Source: an uncultured Ectothiorhodospiraceae bacterium
Lineage (GTDB): Bacteria; Pseudomonadota; Gammaproteobacteria; UBA9214
Assembly: GCA_947258615.1 (NCBI GenBank)
Contig: CAMYIX010000082.1
Location: forward strand, 1-40,365
Direction of reading: 5' to 3'
DNA length: 40,365 bases
Shown piece by piece: positions 35,921 through 40,365 of the stretch (position 1 is the first letter of the stretch; every line of letters starts with the position of its first letter). Below the pieces are notes generated by a model, which saw nothing but the letters and a program-made list of their open reading frames with translations, had not been told where the DNA came from and ran no database searches. The position numbers and the translations under genes are program-made.

Positions 35921-36259
35921 ATGCCGCAGCTAATCTTTTTACCGCATGAGGAAATATGCCCGGAAGGTGCCGTCGTCGAGGCCGAGGCCGGTACCAGTAT
36001 CTGCGATGCCGCACTAGGCCATGGCATCGAGATCGAACACGCCTGCGAGAAATCCTGCGCCTGCACGACCTGCCATGTCTATATCCGCGAGGGGGGCGAT
36101 TCCCTCAACGAATCCGACGAGGACGAGGACGACCTGCTGGACAAGGCCTGGGGACTGGATCCGGATTCACGCCTGAGCTGCCAGGCGATCATTGCCGACC
36201 AGGACCTGGTCATCGAGATACCCAAGTACACCATCAACATGGTGAGCGAGAATCACTAG
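35921..36259 (+). CDS. fdx: [2Fe-2S] ferredoxin, ISC type
   Basis: The 112-residue adrenodoxin-type ferredoxin has ligands Cys42, Cys48, Cys51 and Cys87 (CEKSCACTTCHVYI and LSCQAI), the same spacing as E. coli Fdx, plus the extra Cys46. The acidic patch SLNESDEDEDDLLDKAWGL is the typical partner-binding surface. It supplies electrons for cluster assembly. It starts 39 bases after hscA, in the standard order. Confidence 0.97.
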   Translation: MPQLIFLPHEEICPEGAVVEAEAGTSICDAALGHGIEIEHACEKSCACTTCHVYIREGGDSLNESDEDEDDLLDKAWGLDPDSRLSCQAIIADQDLVIEIPKYTINMVSENH

Positions 36260-36266
36260 GAAATGT

Positions 36267-36380
36267 CTGATCAGGCCGTCATTCCGGGTGCCGCATAGCG
36301 CAGACCCCGCATCCGGTAACCTTGTTCAATCCATCCGGATTACGGCCTGCTCCGGAAGGTGGAAAAAATGGCTTGATCAG
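36267..36380. repeat. possible degenerate inverted-repeat element between fdx and iscX
   Basis: CTGATCAGGCC at 36267-36277 is complementary at 10 of 11 positions to GGCTTGATCAG at 36370-36380. The interior has CATTCCGGG and CATCCGG repeats. The fdx-iscX gap of 182 bases is unusually long for this operon, consistent with an inserted element. No gene is visible in it. Weakly supported. Confidence 0.35.
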
Positions 36381-36441
36381 ACCATCCTCTATCTGACATG
36401 GGTGCACTGCACGCTGCCAAGTCAACTGCCGGAGACCGACA

Positions 36442-36642
36442 ATGGGACTTAAATGGACGGATTCACTGGATATCGCTATTGAGCTGGATGATGCGCATCC
36501 CGGCGTGGACCCCCTGCACGTGAATTTCGTGGACCTGCGTGCCTGGGTGCTGGCGCTGGATGACTTCGACGACGAGCCGGAGCACAGCGGCGAGCGCATC
36601 CTCGAGGCCATCCAGATGGCCTGGATCGAGGAACGCCAGTAG
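36442..36642 (+). CDS. iscX: IscX (YfhJ) Fe-S assembly adaptor
   Basis: The 66-residue acidic protein matches IscX: MGLKWTDSLDIAIELDDAHP, then VDPLHVNFVDLRAWVLALDD, FDDEPEHSGERILEAIQMAW and the final IEERQ. IscX binds IscS and iron, and modulates desulfurase activity at the site also used by frataxin. The ATG follows GGAGACCGACA. It is the last recognised gene of the isc operon. Confidence 0.95.
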   Translation: MGLKWTDSLDIAIELDDAHPGVDPLHVNFVDLRAWVLALDDFDDEPEHSGERILEAIQMAWIEERQ

Positions 36643-36962
36643 GACGCCGCGCCGGCGGTCCTGTGGCGCCTTATGTATGCGATGTAACTTTCTGTTATTA
36701 GAAATGATATAGGGTCTTTCCGGCGGTTCGGGGCACGGCCACCGCTGGCAGGGACGGACGATGAGCAAGCCGTCCAGATTCCATTAATCCCGCCAACCTT
36801 GTATATTACGCGGCCTTGATTTTCGCCCGTTTACCCCAAGCCTGGATGGCCTGACCGGGTGTCCGGGCAGCCCGCTCGACCCTACGGTCCCGGAATACCG
36901 CTGTATTCGGGCCGGGGCGGGGACCGAAAACGTTCATATCGACAAAAATTTAGAGGTAATCC
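36643..36962. other. intergenic region between iscX and malyl-CoA lyase
   Basis: These 320 bases carry no supported gene. An AT-rich patch around 36680-36715 (GTAACTTTCTGTTATTAG, AATGATATAGGG) may hold the promoter of the malyl-CoA lyase operon, but no confident -35/-10 pair is seen. The last bases before the ATG carry AGAGGT, a good ribosome site. Confidence 0.5.
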
Positions 36963-37934
36963 ATGGCTGTTAGAAATCGTCTGCACCGAAGTGAGCTGGC
37001 CGTACCCGGCAGCAATACCCGCATGCTTGAAAAGGCCCCGAATTCCGGTGCCGATGTCGTGTTCCTCGACCTCGAGGACGCCGTGGCGCCGGATGACAAG
37101 GCGCAGGCGCGCAAGAATGTCATCCAGGCACTGAATGACATGGACTGGTCAGGCTGTGCGGTATCGGTGCGCATCAACGGGCTGGATACCCACTACTGCT
37201 ACCGCGACATCGTCGATGTGGTCGAGCAGGCCGGCGACAAGCTCGATACCATCCTGATCCCCAAGGTCGGTACCCCCGCCGATATCCTGTTCGTCTCCAC
37301 CCTGCTCGAGCAGATTGAAGCGTCCAAAAAGATCAAACCCATCAACATCCACATCCTGATCGAAACCGCGCTGGGCATGGCCAATGTGGAGAGCATCGCC
37401 CAGACCTGCCCGGAGCGACTGGAAGCCATGGTGTTCGGCGTGGCCGACTATGCGGCCTCCACGCAGGCGCGCACCACCCAGATGGGCGGCGCCAACCCGG
37501 ACTACTTCATGCTTACCCACCCTGATAACGAGGGTGCGCGCGAGCGCCACTGGGGTGACCAGTGGCACTTCGCGATCTCGCGCATGGTGGTGGCCTGCCG
37601 TGCCTACGGTCTGCGTCCCATCGATGGCCCGTTCGGGGACATCCAGGACCCGGAAGGCTACAAGGCCGTGGCCCGCAGCGTGGCCGCGCTGGGCGTCGAA
37701 GGCAAATGGGCCATCCACCCCTCGCAGATCGCGCTGGCCAACGAGGTGTTTACCCCGCCGGAGACCGAAGTGGACCGCGCCCGGCGCATCCTGGTTGCCA
37801 TGGACGAGGCGGCGAAAGAGGGGCGTGGTGCCGTGGCGCTGGATGGCCGGCTGATCGATGCCGCCTCCATTCGCCAGGCGCAGGTCATGGTCGACAAGGC
37901 CGCCCAGATCGAGAAATCGCTGGCGGCACACTAA
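36963..37934 (+). CDS. mcl: malyl-CoA lyase (HpcH/HpaI, CitE-like)
   Basis: The 323-residue enzyme of the CitE-like aldolase group resembles the MclA of serine-cycle methylotrophs: LHRSELAVPGSNTRMLEKAP, VVFLDLEDAVAPDDKAQARK, SVRINGLDTHYCYRDIVDVV, ILIPKVG, HILIETALGMANVESIA, the metal-binding GVADYAAS, CRAYGLRPIDGPFGDIQDPE and GKWAIHPSQIALANEVFTP. It splits L-malyl-CoA to glyoxylate and acetyl-CoA, or runs in reverse. The start has AGAGGT upstream. It leads an operon with a CoA-ligase pair, which matches the mcl-mtkAB logic of making malyl-CoA from malate. Confidence 0.92.
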   Translation: MAVRNRLHRSELAVPGSNTRMLEKAPNSGADVVFLDLEDAVAPDDKAQARKNVIQALNDMDWSGCAVSVRINGLDTHYCYRDIVDVVEQAGDKLDTILIPKVGTPADILFVSTLLEQIEASKKIKPINIHILIETALGMANVESIAQTCPERLEAMVFGVADYAASTQARTTQMGGANPDYFMLTHPDNEGARERHWGDQWHFAISRMVVACRAYGLRPIDGPFGDIQDPEGYKAVARSVAALGVEGKWAIHPSQIALANEVFTPPETEVDRARRILVAMDEAAKEGRGAVALDGRLIDAASIRQAQVMVDKAAQIEKSLAAH

Positions 37935-37949
37935 ACGGAGTTACTGGCT

Positions 37950-39122
37950 GTGAATATTCACGAATATCAGACAAAAGAACTGCTCAAGGGCTATGGCGTG
38001 CCGGTTCCCGGCGGGCGCGTGGCACACAATGTCGATAATGCCGCCACGGTGGCAGAGGAACTCGGTGGCGAGCGCTGGGTGGTCAAGGCGCAGATTCACG
38101 CCGGTGGCCGTGGCAAGGGCGGCGGCGTCAAGGTCGCGTCCTCGCTGGACGAGGTCCGGCAGTTCACCGATCAGCTCATCGGCAGTCACCTGGTGACGCC
38201 GCAAACCGGCGCCGGCGGCAGGCTGGTGCAGCGGGTGCTGGTGGAACAGGCCTGCGACATCAACAAGGAATATTACCTCGGCCTGGTTATCGACCGCGGT
38301 TCACAACGCGTTACTGTCATTGCCTCGGCATCCGGTGGTATGGATATCGAGGAGGTCGCCAGGGCCACACCCGAGAAGGTCGTGCGCGAGACGGTGGATC
38401 CGGCCGTCGGCCTGATGGCATTCCAGTGCCGCAAGATTGCGGCCAATATCGGTCTCAAGGGCAAGCAGATCCACGCAGCCACCAAGCTGATGCGTGCCCT
38501 GTACCGCTGTTTCCGTGACCAGGATGCCCTGATGGCGGAGATCAACCCGCTGGCGGAGGTGAACGGCGGCCAGCTGATGGCACTGGATGCCAAGATGTCC
38601 TTCGACGGCAATGCCCTCTACCGCCTGCCGGCGATCACCGAGCTGCGCGATTTCGATGAGGAAGACCCGAAGGAGGTCGAGGCCACCGGTCACGGCCTCA
38701 ACTATATCGCCCTCGACGGCAATGTCGGCTGCATCGTCAACGGGGCCGGGCTGGCCATGGCGACCATGGACGCGATCAGCTTCCACCAGGGCAAGCCGGC
38801 CAACTTCCTGGATGTCGGCGGCGGTGCCTCGCCTGAGAAGGTCGGCAACGCCTTCCGCATCGTGCTCGCCGATCCGAATGTGAAAATCATCCTGGTTAAC
38901 ATCTTTGCCGGCATCAACCGCTGCGACTGGATCGCCGAGGGCCTGATTAAGGCGATGCAGGACCAGCAGATCGGGGTGCCGATCGTGGTGCGCCTCGCCG
39001 GTACCAACGTGGAAAAGGGCGCACAGATGCTGGCCGCCTCCGGTCTGGATTTCATTATGGCCGACAACCTGGATGATGCCGCTACCAAGGTCATGGCAAC
39101 ACTCGGGGGGCAGGGCTCATGA
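37950..39122 (+). CDS. mtkA: malate-CoA ligase or succinyl-CoA ligase, beta subunit
   Basis: The 390-residue ATP-grasp subunit opens MNIHEYQTKELLKGYGVPVP and has WVVKAQIHAGGRGKGGGVK, MAEINPL, ALDAKMSFDGNAL, GCIVNGAGLAMATMD and NFLDVGGGASPEKVG. This pattern fits both SucC and the MtkA subunit of malate thiokinase; adjacency to malyl-CoA lyase makes MtkA more likely, though this is context-based. The start is a GTG at 37950 with CGGAG nine bases upstream, 15 bases after the lyase stop. It overlaps the alpha subunit by four bases. Confidence 0.8.
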   Translation: MNIHEYQTKELLKGYGVPVPGGRVAHNVDNAATVAEELGGERWVVKAQIHAGGRGKGGGVKVASSLDEVRQFTDQLIGSHLVTPQTGAGGRLVQRVLVEQACDINKEYYLGLVIDRGSQRVTVIASASGGMDIEEVARATPEKVVRETVDPAVGLMAFQCRKIAANIGLKGKQIHAATKLMRALYRCFRDQDALMAEINPLAEVNGGQLMALDAKMSFDGNALYRLPAITELRDFDEEDPKEVEATGHGLNYIALDGNVGCIVNGAGLAMATMDAISFHQGKPANFLDVGGGASPEKVGNAFRIVLADPNVKIILVNIFAGINRCDWIAEGLIKAMQDQQIGVPIVVRLAGTNVEKGAQMLAASGLDFIMADNLDDAATKVMATLGGQGS

Positions 39123-39988
39123 GTGTATTCGTACACAAGCATTCCAGGGTCATCATCCAGGGCTTCACCGGCCAGCACGCGACCTTCCACGCCGAGGAGT
39201 CGATGGCCAACGGTACTAACGTGGTCGGTGGCGTGACGCCGGGCAAGGGTGGCCAGACCCACCTCGAGCGTCCGGTATTCGATACCGTGTCGCAGGCCGT
39301 CGAGGAAACCGGTGCCGATGTCAGCGGCATTTTCGTGCCGCCACCGTTTGCCGCGGATGCCATCATGGAGGCACTGGAAGCCGGGATCGGCGTGATTGTG
39401 GTGATCGCCGACGGCATTCCGGTGCAGGACATGGTGCGGGTGAAACGCTATGCCAGGGACCGCAATGCCATCATCATCGGTCCCAACACGCCGGGCATCA
39501 TTACGCCGGCGGCCTGCAAGGTCGGCATCATGCCGTCACACATCTACAAGCCCGGGCGCATCGGCGTTGTGTCCCGTTCGGGCACGTTGAACTACGAAGC
39601 GGTGCAGCAGATGAGCGCCCTGGGGATGGGGCAGTCGACCTCGGTCGGCATCGGCGGCGACCCCGTCAACGGTACCGATTTTGTCACCGTGCTGCGCGCC
39701 TTCGAGGAGGACCCGGAAACCGACGCCGTCATCATGATCGGCGAGATCGGCGGACCCCAGGAGGTCGAGGCGGCCCGCTGGGCCAAAGCGAACATGAGCA
39801 AGCCGGTGGTTGGCTTCGTTGCCGGCGTATCTGCACCGCCCGGGCGGCGCATGGGCCACGCCGGGGCCATCATCTCCGGGGAGTCCGATACCGCCAATGC
39901 CAAGATGGACACAATGGAAGAGCTGGGCGTACACGTGGTACGCAACCCGGCCCTCATCGGCGAGACTGCCCACCGGGTCTTTTCCTGA
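39119..39988 (+). CDS. mtkB: malate-CoA ligase or succinyl-CoA ligase, alpha subunit
   Basis: The 289-residue CoA-binding subunit shows VIIQGFTGQHATFHAEESMA, VVGGVTPGKGGQTHL, IIIGPNTPGIITP, GRIGVVSRSGTLNYEAV and the phospho-histidine loop GRRMGHAGAIISG. In place of the usual Cys of SucD (NCPG) it has NTPG, as in some thiokinases. With the beta subunit it forms acyl-CoA from the dicarboxylate, ATP (or GTP) and CoA. The substrate, malate or succinate, is inferred from the mcl neighbour. Confidence 0.8.
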   Translation: MSVFVHKHSRVIIQGFTGQHATFHAEESMANGTNVVGGVTPGKGGQTHLERPVFDTVSQAVEETGADVSGIFVPPPFAADAIMEALEAGIGVIVVIADGIPVQDMVRVKRYARDRNAIIIGPNTPGIITPAACKVGIMPSHIYKPGRIGVVSRSGTLNYEAVQQMSALGMGQSTSVGIGGDPVNGTDFVTVLRAFEEDPETDAVIMIGEIGGPQEVEAARWAKANMSKPVVGFVAGVSAPPGRRMGHAGAIISGESDTANAKMDTMEELGVHVVRNPALIGETAHRVFS

Positions 39989-40018
39989 CCGGCGCTGTGG
40001 ATTGCCGCACTGCAGTGG

Positions 40019-40048
40019 GTCGGGTCAGGGCTGCGGCCGTGACCCGAC
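40019..40048. terminator. hairpin after the mcl operon
   Basis: GTCGGGTCA at 40019-40027 pairs with TGACCCGAC at 40040-40048 around a 12-base loop, 31 bases past the operon stop. There is no T-run, so it may be a Rho-linked or processing hairpin rather than a classical intrinsic terminator. Confidence 0.4.
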
Positions 40049-40230
40049 AGCCGCGGGGGCGCGCCGCCGCTGGATCATGCCGCGCTGGTTCCCGCCGGCT
40101 CCCCGGATGCTGACGGCATCATTGCCTGCCCCGCCCCTTCGGCGTTACACTACGCGCCTTAACAAATTTCACTAAGCTCCCGTTTTCTGGCGGGTTTCCT
40201 GATAGACAAGAGAGACAGACGGAGTACTGC

Positions 40231-40365
40231 ATGGCCATCGAACAGACCTTTTCCATTATCAAGCCGGATGCGGTTGCGAAAAACATCATCGGTGAGATCT
40301 ACAGCCGCTTCGAAAAGGGCGGCCTGCGCATCGTGGCGGCGAAAATGCTGCACCTGACCCGGGAG
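40231..40365 (+). CDS. ndk: nucleoside diphosphate kinase, N-terminal part (cut by window edge)
   Basis: The 45 codons present read [20 protein letters not shown], then [20 protein letters not shown] and HLTRE, the unmistakable start of Ndk, with the nucleotide-binding Lys12 in IKPDAV. The enzyme equilibrates nucleoside di- and triphosphates. The ATG follows CGGAG. The gene continues past the right edge. In many gammaproteobacteria ndk follows the isc operon directly; here the malyl-CoA module lies between. Confidence 0.95.
   Translation, partial: MAIEQTFSIIKPDAVAKNIIGEIYSRFEKGGLRIVAAKMLHLTRE

Noticed and set aside
36859-37134. 91-codon + strand frame overlapping the start of malyl-CoA lyase
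   Set aside because: It overlaps the well-supported lyase start in another frame and has no domain features.

Overview
The window looks like chromosome from a free-living, respiring, GC-rich gammaproteobacterium. The main evidence is gene order and family type: ffs-dnaX-ybaB-recR, rsgA facing away from orn, an IscR-type isc operon, and an ndk start just after the isc neighbourhood. A malyl-CoA lyase/CoA-ligase module and glcDEF suggest an organism that handles glyoxylate, such as a sulfur-oxidising autotroph or a methylotroph. That lifestyle is inference. No phage, transposase, CRISPR, rRNA or tRNA gene was found.

Layout. Positions 1-212 hold tandem and inverted repeats. Positions 213-9627 carry mostly leftward metabolic genes: an orphan cheR, a small unknown protein, a rightward RraA-like protein, a methyltransferase, two secreted or lipoprotein alpha/beta hydrolases, a membrane VTT-rhodanese fusion overlapping a sterol-desaturase-type hydroxylase, a HAD phosphatase and L-serine dehydratase. 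Positions 10001-17264 form a rightward, lower-GC signalling cluster: a small cysteine-free HMA-like protein, a NarL/LuxR response regulator, a TonB-dependent receptor, a periplasmic binding protein, and a BarA-like hybrid kinase with a complete phosphorelay. The cluster is bracketed by an inverted 13-bp sequence, and the left copy lies in a tandem 14-bp repeat. I consider it the best candidate for an undescribed system: an outer-membrane receptor, a periplasmic ligand reader and a phosphorelay in one locus, with no permease.

Positions 18026-20832 hold SRP RNA, dnaX, ybaB and recR. Then come a HIT protein, rsgA, a pterin dehydratase, a monoheme cytochrome c, an M48 peptidase and orn. Positions 25070-25715 are a nested palindromic repeat island. 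Positions 25716-30289 (leftward) encode glycolate oxidase GlcDEF, translationally coupled to a mercaptopyruvate-type sulfurtransferase. A DUF1249 protein follows.

Positions 31041-36642 are the isc operon (iscR, iscS, iscA, hscB, hscA, fdx, iscX). The scaffold gene iscU is missing from its usual place between iscS and iscA, although IscS keeps its C-terminal tail and the IscU-specific chaperones are present. A palindromic repeat element separates hscB from hscA. Positions 36963-39988 encode malyl-CoA lyase and a two-subunit malate/succinate-CoA ligase, and the window ends inside ndk.

GlcDEF makes glyoxylate, and malyl-CoA lyase interconverts glyoxylate plus acetyl-CoA with malyl-CoA, so the two modules could cooperate in glycolate salvage. 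Dispersed repeats of the CACCGCAGAGACGCAGAG and CACCGCAAAGGCGCAAAG types occur in three intergenic regions and are a marked feature of this genome.
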